Numbered from the stretch's first letter, positions 45,348 to 54,881 are shown. The stretch: 64,000 nt of DNA from Streptomyces sp. CB01635 (GCF_002803065.1 NZ_NNBL01000008.1:186001-250000), one strand, 5' to 3'. The notes: generated from the sequence alone by a model not told the origin. A program made the numbers and translations.

Positions 45348-45866
45348 TTACTCGGCTGTGGCGTCGCGGGTGCGCTGGTAGTGGCGCCGTGCCTTCATAC
45401 GGTTGCCGCAGACGGCCATCGAGCACCAGCGGGCCTTGTTGGTCTTGCTGCGGTCGATGAGGAACCGCCGGCATTCCGGGTTGGCACACGGTCGTAGCCG
45501 TCCGGGCATTGTCTGCTGCACCGCGCTCCACGCCATGACCGTTTCCACCGCCATCCGACGCTCCGCGGGGGCGCCCAGGACCCACGACACTCCTTCAGGC
45601 GTGAGGTGCGGGCGGGAGGTGACGTCTTTCAGGAGCGGGGCCAGCGACGTGGCGGGCCGGCTGCCGCGCACCACGTCCTGAAGGGCATCGCGTGCCTGCA
45701 CGAGGCTACGCAGCTCGTCCGCGCTTCCGCTGCCGCCGTGGGCCTGCTGCCAGGATCTGGCCTCTTCCGGATCTGCGAGCTGGTCCTGGACGACGCCATT
45801 GACCACCGGCGTGCCGTTGAGGAGCTCCAGCAGTGCGTCTTGCTGCTCTTGGTCGGTCACCATCAC
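45348..45866 (-). CDS. CGNR zinc-finger transcriptional regulator (ABATE domain)
   Basis: 172 residues. N-terminal helical ABATE stress-sensing domain and C-terminal CGNR zinc ribbon with C127, C132, C148, C153 and the name motif CGNRMKARRH at 153-162. AGGAGG precedes ATG 45866. It is divergent from an alpha/beta hydrolase gene across 364 bases holding an inverted repeat CTAACCT/AGGTTAG. It likely controls the hydrolase (inference). Confidence 0.9.
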   Translation of the reverse strand: MMVTDQEQQDALLELLNGTPVVNGVVQDQLADPEEARSWQQAHGGSGSADELRSLVQARDALQDVVRGSRPATSLAPLLKDVTSRPHLTPEGVSWVLGAPAERRMAVETVMAWSAVQQTMPGRLRPCANPECRRFLIDRSKTNKARWCSMAVCGNRMKARRHYQRTRDATAE

Positions 45867-46143
45867 ACCTCCTAACCGAATTGGTTCACCTGGCAGGTTA
45901 TACGTGCGCGCTCACTGCGTAGGCCGCCGGACCGCCGCTCGCGCGAGCCCCAGGCCGGCCCGGACACCTCAAGCCGGTCCGCCACGACCGTCCGCAGAGC
46001 CGAACCGACGCGGGCGGACATCGACTCCCTGAGCGGGCTTGAGGTGGGCGGTGCGCTGGCTGATGTCCGTTCACGGGCGGAGGCTTATCACGGGCCGACG
46101 TTCCGCCGCCTCGGCGCGGCTGCACCCCGTATACAACCTCAAT

Positions 46144-46173
46144 CTAACCTATAGAAGCATCTTGACAGGTTAG
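46144..46173 (+). promoter_or_regulatory. Inverted repeat and -35-like box in the CGNR/hydrolase divergent region
   Basis: CTAACCT (46144-46150) and AGGTTAG (46167-46173) flank TTGACA (46162-46167). A third GGTTAG copy sits next to the hydrolase ribosome site (about 46218-46224). The AT-rich block 46130-46230 contrasts with the surroundings. The rest of the 364-base gap (45867-46230) has only an AACC/GGTT palindrome near the CGNR start. Confidence 0.6.
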
Positions 46174-46230
46174 GTTTCGAGTGCTCGACTCTACATGTAA
46201 CCAGTGAAGCTAGGTAGAGAGGTTAGGAAC

Positions 46231-47100
46231 ATGGTCTCCGCAGTCCACCACCGCACCGCCACAGTCAACGGGCTTGAGGTCTTCTACCGGGAGGCCGGCG
46301 ACCCCCAGGCACCCGTAGTCGTGCTCCTGCACGGCTTCCCGACCAGCTCGCACATGTTCCGGCACCTGATCCCGGCACTCGCCGACCGCTACCACGTGAT
46401 CGCCCCCGACCACATCGGGTTCGGCCAGTCCGCGATGCCCGCCCTGCAGGACTTCCCGTACACCTTCGACGCCCTCACCGAGGTCACCTCCGGCCTGCTC
46501 CAGCAGCTGGGCATCGACCGGTTCGCAATGTACGTGCAGGACTACGGCGCTCCCATCGGCTGGCGGCTCGCCCTCCAGTCCCCGGACCGCATCACCGCGA
46601 TCATCACCCAGAACGGCAACGCCTACGAAGAGGGCTTCGTCAAGCCCTTCTGGGACGGCGTCTTCGCCTACGCCCAGGCCCCGGGACCGGACACCGAAGC
46701 CCCCATGCGCGGCGCCCTGACCCCCGAGATCACCCGCTGGCAATACGTGAACGGTGTCGCCGACCCCAGCCTGATCAGCCCCGACAACTGGGTCCACGAC
46801 CAGGCGCTGCTGGACCGCCCCGGCAACGACGAGATCCAGCTTCAGCTCTTCCGCGACTACCCCACCAACGTAGACCTCTACCCGCAGGTCCATGAGTACT
46901 TCCGCGACTCCCAGGTCCCGCTGCTGGCGGTCTGGGGCGCGAACGACGAGATCTTCGGCCCCGCGGGCGCGGAGGCGTTCGCCCACGACCTGCCCGAGGC
47001 GGAGATCCACCTGCTCGAGTCCGGGCACTTCGCCCTGGAGAGCCATCTCGGGACCATCACCGAGCACATCCGCGACTTCCTGGCCCGTGTCCTCGCCTGA
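46231..47100 (+). CDS. Alpha/beta hydrolase, haloalkane dehalogenase/epoxide hydrolase-like
   Basis: 289 residues from ATG 46231. Oxyanion motif HGFP (34-37), nucleophile D104 in YVQDYGAPIGW (Asp rather than Ser, as in dehalogenases and epoxide hydrolases), late acidic residue region WGANDEIFGP, and catalytic His in ESGHFALE. A cap domain lies at about 135-225. Cytoplasmic. Neighbouring CGNR regulator suggests substrate-inducible expression. The exact halide or epoxide substrate is unknown. Confidence 0.88.
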   Translation: MVSAVHHRTATVNGLEVFYREAGDPQAPVVVLLHGFPTSSHMFRHLIPALADRYHVIAPDHIGFGQSAMPALQDFPYTFDALTEVTSGLLQQLGIDRFAMYVQDYGAPIGWRLALQSPDRITAIITQNGNAYEEGFVKPFWDGVFAYAQAPGPDTEAPMRGALTPEITRWQYVNGVADPSLISPDNWVHDQALLDRPGNDEIQLQLFRDYPTNVDLYPQVHEYFRDSQVPLLAVWGANDEIFGPAGAEAFAHDLPEAEIHLLESGHFALESHLGTITEHIRDFLARVLA

Positions 47101-47176
47101 TGCGCAGGGTGTCGGGGCGGCTGTGACGGCGGCGGATCGCATAGCCCTCTCCCGCCGCAGCCGGCAAAGGACCACC

Positions 47177-47908
47177 ATGCGACACCTCGCCCAACACATC
47201 TTCAGGGCCGGCCCGCAGACCAGGCGCGCCGCCCGAGACTTCGCGATGCAGGCCCTCGACAGCTGGGGCGGGTGCCAACGCGGCGGCGACATCCGGGCCT
47301 GTGTCTCGGAACTGGCCGACCATGCCGTACAGCACGGAAGCCCGGACGGTTGCGCCAACCTGGTCCGCCTCATCCGGCACTCACACTGCCTCTACGTCGC
47401 AGTCCACGACAGTGCGCGCTACTTCCGCGTCCGCATCCCGCCTGCCGCACTGAGCGGGGAAGCCGGGCGAGGTATACCCATCGTCCCGGAGCGCTGCAAC
47501 GACTGGGGAGTGCGGGCCATCACCGGCAAGGGCAAGGCCGTCCGGACCTGCTTCCGTCGGCCCGAGGCCCACGTCTCCCGCTGCGCCGTCACGCCCCGGC
47601 CGTCAACAACAACCGCCCCGTCAGGGGTGCGTCCACCCGCACCCCCGCCCCCGGAAGGAATCCGCCATGGGACTGTCCTGGCAGCAAGGCCCTCTCTCCG
47701 CCGGCGCGATCGGACACTTCCTCACCCCCGAACCGCTCCCCGAACGCCTCCTGTTCGCCGAGCGGCTGCGCCGCCGCATGCGCGTGAAGTTCAACGGCAG
47801 CTGGATCGCGGACAGCGAGAACGTGATCCTGCTCCACGAGCCGGGCCGGTACCCCGTCGCCTACTTCCCTCGCGAGGACGTCGACGAGCAGTCCCTGATC
47901 CCGAGTAG
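47177..47908 (+). CDS. HATPase-like (anti-sigma kinase-type) protein, degenerate, running into DUF427 gene
   Basis: From ATG 47177 residues 1-135 resemble Streptomyces HATPase_c proteins (VSELADHAVQHGSPDG, then GRGIPIVPERCNDWGV). The N-box Asn expected in VSELVTNAVRHG-like motifs is His here, and the glycine box is weakened, so ATP hydrolysis is doubtful. The frame has no stop where relatives end and runs 80 codons out of frame across the DUF427 gene with Arg/Pro-rich sequence. Most likely a decaying gene; only the first part is credible. Confidence 0.5.
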   Translation: MRHLAQHIFRAGPQTRRAARDFAMQALDSWGGCQRGGDIRACVSELADHAVQHGSPDGCANLVRLIRHSHCLYVAVHDSARYFRVRIPPAALSGEAGRGIPIVPERCNDWGVRAITGKGKAVRTCFRRPEAHVSRCAVTPRPSTTTAPSGVRPPAPPPPEGIRHGTVLAARPSLRRRDRTLPHPRTAPRTPPVRRAAAPPHAREVQRQLDRGQRERDPAPRAGPVPRRLLPSRGRRRAVPDPE

Positions 47909-48527
47909 CAAGGTCACCCACCACAGGGACCTCGGCGACACCGCCTGGTACGCCGTGCACGCCGGAGAGCGCACCACCGAACGCGCCGCCTGGGAGTTCA
48001 CCGCGTTGCCCGGGTATGCCGCTGACCTCCAGGGCCGCATCGCCTTCGCCTGGCGGGCGATGGACGCCTTCTACGAGGAGGACGAACGCATCCTGGGACA
48101 CGCCGCGGACCCGTACCACCGCATCGACATCCGCAACACCTCCCGCACCCTGGAAGTCCGCCTCGGCGACACCCTCATCGCCCGCTCCGAACACCCCCTC
48201 GTGCTCTTCGAGTCCGGATTCGCCCCGCGCTGGTACGTCCCGCGCGCCGACATCGACCAGACCCAGTTGCACCCCGTCGACGACCAGACCTTCTGCCCCT
48301 ACAAGGGCCTGTGCAACTACTACGACATCGGCGACGCGCGTCACGCCGCCTGGTCGTACACCAACGCCTACCAGGAGGTCGACCGGATCAGCGACCTAGT
48401 GTCATTCGAAGCGGACAAGGTCGAGGTCTCTCTCGATGGCACGCGCCTGCACCTCGAGCCTGGGCAGAGCGTCATCCCCCACGGCGTCGACCGCGGCCTG
48501 GACGTCGACGAGGTCAAAGCCCACTGA
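47667..48527 (+). CDS. DUF427-domain protein, duplicated domain
   Basis: 286 residues. Two DUF427 (NTP-transferase-9-like beta) domains: about 35-140 (VKFNGSWIADSENVILLHEP) and 150-255 (DTLIARSEHPLVLFESGFAP, FCPYKGLCNYYDI). The conserved FCPYKG motif of the family is present in the second half. GGAAGG precedes ATG 47667. Function unknown. Confidence 0.88.
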   Translation: MGLSWQQGPLSAGAIGHFLTPEPLPERLLFAERLRRRMRVKFNGSWIADSENVILLHEPGRYPVAYFPREDVDEQSLIPSSKVTHHRDLGDTAWYAVHAGERTTERAAWEFTALPGYAADLQGRIAFAWRAMDAFYEEDERILGHAADPYHRIDIRNTSRTLEVRLGDTLIARSEHPLVLFESGFAPRWYVPRADIDQTQLHPVDDQTFCPYKGLCNYYDIGDARHAAWSYTNAYQEVDRISDLVSFEADKVEVSLDGTRLHLEPGQSVIPHGVDRGLDVDEVKAH

Positions 48528-49255
48528 CCTCAACGAGCACCCTTCCTCATTTCATCCCGGAGTTCGAGAATTTGGGATGGCACACGGAAAGACGTCAGGC
48601 CGGGCGGGCAGGCCGTTCCCGTGCGCCGACACCTCCTCCTACGCATTCTCCGGGAGAGGAAGCGCTTCCCAATGCCCGCGCGTGCCCCGCCAATCCCCGT
48701 GCCACGAGCGGCTCGTGTTCGCAGGCTGGTTATGGAATCTCAACGTTCGCGCCCTGTACCGGGGCTGTCACCTGTGGGTCTTCAGGTCGTCTCGCGCGCT
48801 TCGACACCGCCCTGGACATGATCGCGGCAGACCCGTAGACGGCGTGCTGTTGAAGAACGGGGCGATCCGCACGTACCGGCCGGGCCGGGTCCGCGTCGGG
48901 TACGTCCTGCCGCGCGCGGCGCCCTCGTACTGGTCGCCTACGTCGAAGCCTGACCCCGTTCATCCTCAACTCACCCCGCGACACCGTGCGGCGTGGCAGG
49001 CTACAAGTCATTCCCGGTGCGACGGCGTGCACGACACCGCTCGTGCACGAACTGCCGGACTGTGGCTCGTGCCTTCTCCCGTGAAGAGGCCAGGCCACAC
49101 GGCTGTCCGGGGACGATGTCAGTGCCCGGTGCCATCCTGCCGTCGCCCCACTCGTCTGCCGGGGGAAACCTCGGTCCGGCGCTCTCCGCCACCGAACTTC
49201 CAGCTGGGCCTACGGATATTGAGTCGACAACTGTTGAGCGAACGGAGTGACCCCT
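48528..49255. other. 728-base stretch without a supported gene
   Basis: Open frames on both strands have mixed composition and no family-like sequence. A palindrome GGAAGCGCTTCC (48658-48669) shares the core of the LacI operator at 7.8 kb but has no gene behind it. Confidence 0.4.
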
Positions 49256-49681
49256 GTGTCGGATCTGGAGACACCTGCTGTCCGCACCCCTTGCGAGATG
49301 CTTGCCTGCTACTACCAGGCCATGCTCGACAAGTCCGCAGACGATCTCGCCGATCTGTATGCCGCGGACGCGGTGCACGAGTTCCCGTTCACCTCTCCCG
49401 GTTTTCCCCCGCGCTACGAGGGGCGCGAGGCCGTGCGTGCGGGATACCGGGCGGCCTGGGGCGCCAGCCCCGCCCAGGTGGAGGAGATCAGGAAGATCGC
49501 GGCTTACGAGACTGCCGATCCGGAAGTGATCATCGCCGAGCACGTCGTGGTGGGAACTCTGCCGACGAGCCCCACCACCTTCACCGTCCCCGGTCTCCTG
49601 ATACTCCACGTCCACAACGGGCTGATCACGCGGGTCCGCGACTATATGGACGCCTTGGGGGTCGCCAATGCCAGGGGATGA
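49256..49681 (+). CDS. SnoaL-like / NTF2-fold protein
   Basis: 141 residues from GTG 49256, CGGAG nine bases upstream; the frame can be extended to 49247. NTF2 cone fold: CYYQAMLDKSADDLADLYAA, GREAVRAGYRAAWG, LHVHNGLITRVRDYMD. Probably a small ligand-binding protein or isomerase of unknown substrate. Isolated; the neighbours are unrelated in direction. Confidence 0.8.
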   Translation: MSDLETPAVRTPCEMLACYYQAMLDKSADDLADLYAADAVHEFPFTSPGFPPRYEGREAVRAGYRAAWGASPAQVEEIRKIAAYETADPEVIIAEHVVVGTLPTSPTTFTVPGLLILHVHNGLITRVRDYMDALGVANARG

Positions 49682-49926
49682 ATGCCAGAACGACGCGGCG
49701 ACATGTGCCCCCGCTGAACAGCCTTCGGGCGCTCGAACAAGATTCACTGACACGAGACGCCTGGCGAACCAGGTCACCTGAGATCACAGGCGAATCGGGC
49801 CAGGTCACTTGAGGCGGGGACAAATCTTTCGGCAAGGGACATCAGGGGCCGATGTCCCTTGCCATCCAATCCAGTCGGCCTGCCATCCAACCCGGTCGCG
49901 TTCGACGCCGCGCAGCGACCGGCCTC

Positions 49927-51117
49927 TCACAGGGTGACGGGTCGGGGATCCGTTTCGACGGCCACCGCGAGGTGGCGGCGGCGGCTCGGCAGCATCATGG
50001 TCGGGTGCGAGACGCTCCAGGCCGCGCCCGCGCAGATGAGCTCCTTGATACGGGCGCCGGCCCGACCCGTGAAGACGCTCGACGTCATCTGGTCGTCGGC
50101 GGTCACACGTTGGAGGATTCCCGCGCGGCGTCCGAGGCTGACGCACTGGGCGTTGTAGCCGATGGGGGCCTCGGGAACCTTGCGGCCGGTCAGGCGGGCG
50201 GCGAGGGCGTCGGCGGCCTGCCAAGCCATCGGGGTCGCCGTGGCGCAGGACATCCGCAACGGCTTGCCGCCCGCCCCTTCGGCCCACGCTGCGTCGCCGA
50301 CGGCGTACACATCAGAGTGCGAGACCGAGCGCATGGTCCCGTCGACGACGATCCGCCCGGTGTCGGACACCTTCAGGGTGCTGGCGGCCGCGATCGGGTG
50401 CACGGTGAACCCCGCTGTCCACACGGTCACTTGGGCCTGGATCTCCCCGACCGCGCCGGTGTCTACCCCGGTCGCCCGGACGCGCGTGATGGCGGCCCGC
50501 TCGTGGACCGTGATGCCGAGCCGGTCGAAAACGTCGCGCAGGTGGCGCTGGGCCTTGTCGCTGAGCCAGTCGCCGACGCCGTCGCGGGCGGCGATGGCGA
50601 CCTTGAGGTCCGGGCGTGCCTCCGCGATCTCGGCTGCCGCCTCGATGCCGGTCAGGCCGCCGCCCGCGACCAGCACGGTCCCGCCCGGCGCCAACTCACC
50701 CAGGCGCGCCCGCAGTCGCAGCGCGTCCTGCTTCCCGGCGACGCTGTGGGCGTACTCGGCGACACCGGGGACGCCGTGGTCAGTCCCGGTGCTCCCCAGG
50801 GCGTACACGAGGGTGTCGTAGTCGAGGGTCTCGGCGCCGTGCCCGCCTGCGACCTCGACGGTCTTGCGGTCCGCGTCGACCGCGGTGACCCATGCCTGCC
50901 GGACCCGCACACCGCTGCCCGCGTAGACGTCGCGGAGCAGACGACTCGGCAGGTCCTGCCCGCTGGCGAGCTGGTGCAGACGTATGCGCTCGACGAACTC
51001 GGCGTCGCCGTTGACGAGGGTGATCTCGACGTCGTCGCGGTGCAGCCGCTTGGCGAGGCGACCGGCGGCGATGGCTCCGGCGTATCCGGCCCCGAGGACG
51101 ACAATGCGGTGCTTCAT
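49927..51117 (-). CDS. FAD-dependent pyridine nucleotide oxidoreductase (type II NADH dehydrogenase-like)
   Basis: 396 residues. N-terminal FAD motif VVLGAGYAGAIAA, second nucleotide motif VLVAGGGLTGIEAAAEIAE, and C-terminal flavin contact DVYAVGDAAWAEGAG. Lacks a clear membrane-anchoring C-terminus, so possibly a soluble NDH-2-like enzyme. The ECF41 sigma gene directly upstream on the same strand (82-base gap) marks it as the usual oxidoreductase partner controlled by such sigma factors. Confidence 0.88.
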   Translation of the reverse strand: MKHRIVVLGAGYAGAIAAGRLAKRLHRDDVEITLVNGDAEFVERIRLHQLASGQDLPSRLLRDVYAGSGVRVRQAWVTAVDADRKTVEVAGGHGAETLDYDTLVYALGSTGTDHGVPGVAEYAHSVAGKQDALRLRARLGELAPGGTVLVAGGGLTGIEAAAEIAEARPDLKVAIAARDGVGDWLSDKAQRHLRDVFDRLGITVHERAAITRVRATGVDTGAVGEIQAQVTVWTAGFTVHPIAAASTLKVSDTGRIVVDGTMRSVSHSDVYAVGDAAWAEGAGGKPLRMSCATATPMAWQAADALAARLTGRKVPEAPIGYNAQCVSLGRRAGILQRVTADDQMTSSVFTGRAGARIKELICAGAAWSVSHPTMMLPSRRRHLAVAVETDPRPVTL

Positions 51118-51198
51118 GGTTCGCTCCCTATCCGGTTGGACTCACCTCCTGAACCGGACAGCCACGCGATCCCTGACAGGTATCGCCTGTGACGTGGG

Positions 51199-52143
51199 TC
51201 ACCAGATCTCCGTGAGCGGCAGGTGGGCGCCCGCGGCCGCCCACCTGCCGGTGAAGCGTTCCAGTTTGTCGGGGTTGACCTGGATGTGGAGCGCCCCGAC
51301 GCCGTCAGGGGTCGTGTGGAGGCACATCACGCCGACTACGCGCTCGCCGGCCGTGATCAGCAGCGCGGGGCCGCCGTTGACGACGGCGGAGTGCACCGCC
51401 GCGCTGCCACCGACCGCGGCCCGCTTGGCGGCGCCGGGCCGGAACAGCCCCCGCAGGTAGCGCGCGATCCCGAGCGCGCCGATGACCGGGGTCCTGCGGG
51501 CCTGGACCTTGGCACCGCCGTCGGCAACGCTGACCGCGTCTGCGGTGAGCAGCCGGATCAGCGGTTCGGTGTCGCCGCTGAGGGCCGCGGCGAGGAACTC
51601 CTCGACCGCCTTGCGCGCGGCGTCCGCGTCGACCTCGGTACGGGCCCGCTCGGCGGTGAGGTGCTGCTTGGCACGCCGGTGGATCTGCTGGCAGTTCGCC
51701 TCGGTGAGGTCGAGGATCTCCGCGATATCGCGGTGCGGGTAGCCGAACGCCTCGCGCAGTACGTACACCGCGCGCTCATTGGGCGACAGCCGCTCCATGA
51801 GGGTGAGCATCGCGAGGGAGACCGACTCGCGCTGTTCGGCGGTGTCGGCCGGCCCGAGCATCGGGTCACCGGCCAGCACCGGCTCCGGGAGCCACTGCCC
51901 CACATAAGTCTCCCGCCGGACCCGCGCCGAAGTGAGCTGATTGAGGCAGAGATTGGTGAGCACCTTCGTCAGCCACGCCTCAGGCGTCTCGATCAATTCC
52001 CGGTCCGCGGCGTGCCAGCGCAGATACGTGTCCTGCACCGCGTCCTCGGCATCACCGGCCGACCCGAGCAGCCGATAGGCGATCGCCTCCAGCCGGCCTC
52101 GGGAACTCTCGAACAGATCGGCCTCATACGTACGGAGCGACAT
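51199..52143 (-). CDS. ECF41-group sigma factor with SnoaL-like C-terminal extension
   Basis: 314 residues from ATG 52143. Sigma region 2 (FESSRGRLEAIAYRLLGSAG, EDAVQDTYLRW), region 4 (VLREAFGYPHRDIAEILDLT) and a fused SnoaL-like domain from about 190. The ECF41 hallmarks are present: a DGG-K motif (DGGAK) and NPDKL near the C-terminus. In this group the extension replaces an anti-sigma factor and adjusts activity. Its gene sits just before the flavin oxidoreductase, its probable target. The published ECF41 -35/-10 (TGTCACA/CGTC) was not convincingly found in either upstream region. Confidence 0.92.
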   Translation of the reverse strand: MSLRTYEADLFESSRGRLEAIAYRLLGSAGDAEDAVQDTYLRWHAADRELIETPEAWLTKVLTNLCLNQLTSARVRRETYVGQWLPEPVLAGDPMLGPADTAEQRESVSLAMLTLMERLSPNERAVYVLREAFGYPHRDIAEILDLTEANCQQIHRRAKQHLTAERARTEVDADAARKAVEEFLAAALSGDTEPLIRLLTADAVSVADGGAKVQARRTPVIGALGIARYLRGLFRPGAAKRAAVGGSAAVHSAVVNGGPALLITAGERVVGVMCLHTTPDGVGALHIQVNPDKLERFTGRWAAAGAHLPLTEIW

Positions 52144-52768
52144 CAGACCATGATCAGCCAAGTGAACAGGCAGTGTCCACCCGCCATGTGATCAGACCAG
52201 CGCGTGCTCGGCCGATCCGGCACCGCAACTGCCAGGCAGTTCGACCTGCCGGTCGCCGACGCGGCGAGCGCCGACTCCGGGTACCGCTCAAGAACGGCTG
52301 CCAGGGCTGCGACAGTTGGCCCTGAATGTCCGCCTCAGTTGGCAACTACGACCTGTTGGCGATCCGGATGACACCAGGTTCGAAGAGCCGTGGCGTCGCT
52401 GTACGCAGCGCTTGCCTGGTGGTGTGAGCCGACTGCACGAGGGTGGCTGTGCTGCGGACGGGGCAGCGTCACTGCCCTGTGGTCACACACCTGCCGGTGG
52501 GACGAACTGCTCGTCCCGGTCTCCGTGTCAGCGGGGCGCTCGGGCTTGATCCGGTGTCGGGGTGGCAGTGGCGCTGGTCGGTGACTTGGCAACCGGTGGG
52601 CGGGAGCGCGTGGGCTCCCGCTGCTGCGGGCCCTGTCCCCGCGCCCGTTGACAGCAAGCCCCGATGTCGACTGGCAGAACCAACTGGGGGCGGCGAACCA
52701 CGAGTACAGGCAGCTTGGTTAAATTCGTGGTCGCCTGCACAAGTCCCCCACTGCCTGAGGAACTACCC
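52144..52768. other. 625-base stretch without a supported gene
   Basis: Sigma-factor upstream region plus Arg/Pro-rich open frames. No repeats or family-like peptides were found. Confidence 0.4.
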
Positions 52769-53164
52769 GTGTCCCAAATACCGCCTCTGGGCGGCCTGAA
52801 CGCCTCGTACACCTCGGCGCAGATACGACGCAACCGACTGATCTTCCTCGGTCTGGTCCTTGCGCTCGCGGGCATGGTGACGTTCTGGGCCTTGGGCCCG
52901 TACGACACGAAGGACCAGTCCGCGACACTCAAGGCCGGTGACTGCTTCCAGAACATCGGGACGGACAAGGAAGCGAAGACCAAGAAGCTCGACTGCACTG
53001 ACCCGCACGCCGACTACAAGGTCCTGAAGATGGACAAGGACGGAGTCGTCGATACCTTCTCCTGCTCCGATGTCCCCGGCACGACCGGCTCACTCACTCA
53101 GTCGGGCTCCGGAAATTGGTTCGTCGTGTGCTTCAAGGAAAACGACGAACAGGGCAAGAAATAG
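52769..53164 (+). CDS. LppU-type small membrane-anchored protein
   Basis: 131 residues from GTG 52769 (GAGGAA upstream). A short cytoplasmic start is followed by one transmembrane helix (LIFLGLVLALAGMVTFWALG), then an extracytoplasmic domain with the pattern KAGDCFQNIG, KKLDCTDPHADYKVLK, FSCSDV and WFVVCFKE. The four cysteines suit two disulfides. The pattern matches LppU-type actinobacterial proteins; function unknown. Short isolated gene. Confidence 0.78.
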   Translation: MSQIPPLGGLNASYTSAQIRRNRLIFLGLVLALAGMVTFWALGPYDTKDQSATLKAGDCFQNIGTDKEAKTKKLDCTDPHADYKVLKMDKDGVVDTFSCSDVPGTTGSLTQSGSGNWFVVCFKENDEQGKK

Positions 53165-53405
53165 CCGGGCCCAGCCTTAAGGATTGCCTGTGAATAATCT
53201 TCGGGCAGGTGGAAAGCCGCTCCAGACAATGGGGGCTCGGACGCGGGAATCTCGGTCCACGCCGGCGGAGCGGGAACAACCTCGCTCAGTTGCACGAGCC
53301 AGCCGTGGCATTCCTTGGGTACCGGGACCCGGTTGCCGTACCACTGGGGGACGTTGTCGATGTCGGATGCGCTGAGAGCCTGCCGTGGACGTGAACCACT
53401 CGGTG

Positions 53406-54383
53406 TCAGGGAGTCCTGGGAGCCCCGCCGACCCAGCGGTGATAGGCGTCTACGTCGACGTTGCTGCCGCACACGATGGTGACTACGTGTCGGTCGGCGA
53501 AGCGGGCTCGGTCTTCGAGGACTGCCGCGATGCCGAGCGCGGCCGACGGTTCGACGACGAGGCCGGCGTGGTCGAGGAGCATCCGCATACCGGCGATGAT
53601 TGACGCCTCCTGGACCAGGACGGCGTCGTCAGCGACCAGGAGGAGATCGTCCAGGACGGCCGGGATGGGACATCGGCCTGCGACGCCGTCAGCGATGGTG
53701 TCGGTCGAGTCGGTGGTGACGACGCGGCGCCCGCGCCACGAGTGGGTCATCGCCGGTGCGCCCAGCGGCTGGACGCAGATCACCTCTACTTCGGGCGCCA
53801 AGGACTTCACCACATGACCCACACCGGTGGCCAGCGCCCCGCCACCGAGAGCAATCAGGACGGCGTCGAACGACGGCACGGTGTCCACCAGTTCCAGGCC
53901 GATGGTCGCCGCGCCCTCGCAGGTCTCGATGTCCAGGCTGTCTTCGACCAGCCGGATGCCGTCGTACCGCGCGATGGCCGCCGCCCGCTCGCGAGCCATC
54001 TCGTGGTCGCCGTCCACCAGCTCCAACCTGGCGCCCAACGCGCGGATGCGGTCAAGCTTGGCCACAGTCGCAAAGCGGGATGCCACGACGGTCACGTCGA
54101 GCCCCCGGCCGCGACCGGACCAAGCGAGGGCTTGGCCGAGGTTGCCCGCGCTGGCGCACACCACGTCTCGCGAGCCATTGTCGGCGAGCAGGCTCGCGAC
54201 CACCTCGGTACCGCGGCCCTTGAAGCTGCGCACCGGGTTTGCCGTTTCGAGCTTGATGCTCACCGTGCACCCGAGGCCGGGCTCCAGCGCCTCGCAGCGG
54301 TACAGCGGAGTATCGAGGAAAATCGGGTCGATCACCCGGCGAGCCGCCCGGATCCGAGTAGTGTCGAGGCGCGTCTCCTGCAC
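53406..54383 (-). CDS. PLP-dependent threonine/serine dehydratase-like enzyme
   Basis: 325 residues, fold type II PLP enzyme. PLP lysine K55 in NPVRSFKGRG, phosphate-binding glycine loop ALGGGALATG, and C-terminal VTIVCGSNVD. No regulatory ACT domain, so a catabolic-type dehydratase or a racemase-like member. The GTG start has no clear ribosome site. Standing alone between unrelated genes; the real substrate could be threonine, serine or a beta-hydroxyaspartate. Confidence 0.88.
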   Translation of the reverse strand: MQETRLDTTRIRAARRVIDPIFLDTPLYRCEALEPGLGCTVSIKLETANPVRSFKGRGTEVVASLLADNGSRDVVCASAGNLGQALAWSGRGRGLDVTVVASRFATVAKLDRIRALGARLELVDGDHEMARERAAAIARYDGIRLVEDSLDIETCEGAATIGLELVDTVPSFDAVLIALGGGALATGVGHVVKSLAPEVEVICVQPLGAPAMTHSWRGRRVVTTDSTDTIADGVAGRCPIPAVLDDLLLVADDAVLVQEASIIAGMRMLLDHAGLVVEPSAALGIAAVLEDRARFADRHVVTIVCGSNVDVDAYHRWVGGAPRTP

Positions 54384-54437
54384 GACACAGCAGCGTAGCG
54401 CGAGTACTAGTTCACATCCTATGGATCAACGGGTAGT

Positions 54438-54881
54438 TCAGGCTGCCTGCCTGAGCTTCGGGGCGTTCGAAGCAGGCTCCGGCGCGGACGAGGGCGACGA
54501 GGTGGGGTGCGTTCCCGGCCCGCCACCGCTGTTGGGCGGACTCCGCGAGCTTGAAGACGATGGCGAGCGCAGCCGCCGCACTGCCGGCGCCCCGGGTGAC
54601 CTTCCTAGGGAGCCGGACCGTGGCGAAGGTGGACTCGATGGGATTCGTGGTGCGCAGGTCAGGTGGAGCCAGTGCTCGGCGGGAAAGTCGTAGAACGCGA
54701 GCAGTTGTTCGTCCGTGTCGTCGGTGATCTTCTTGACGGCCTTGGGGATCTTCACCCCGTACGTCTTGGCGACTCGGCGACGGTCTGGAGGGCGTGATCG
54801 CGCTCTTCCGCGTTGTAGATCTGCTGCAGGGCCCTCTTCGCGCCGGGCTGGGCAGACCATGCCGTCGTCCACAACTGCCAA
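54438..54881 (-). mobile_element. IS256-family transposase C-terminal remnant
   Basis: VAKTYGVKIPKAVKKITDDT followed by LLAFYDFPAEHWLHL is the IS256-type C-terminal region. After that the frame changes and only scrambled P/S-rich sequence remains. The DDE core is missing. Confidence 0.75.

Noticed and set aside
48658..48669. GGAAGCGCTTCC as a third LacI operator
   Set aside because: It shares the core with the 7.8 kb sites, but no promoter or gene start lies nearby.
51118..51198. ECF41 promoter between the sigma factor and oxidoreductase
   Set aside because: GTCACA and TGTC elements exist but not with the published spacing to CGTC.
53098..53400. Minus-strand peptide (ASDIDNVPQWYGNRVPVPKE) as a gene
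   Set aside because: It looks protein-like but has no good start, overlaps the end of the LppU-type gene antisense and matches no family known to me.
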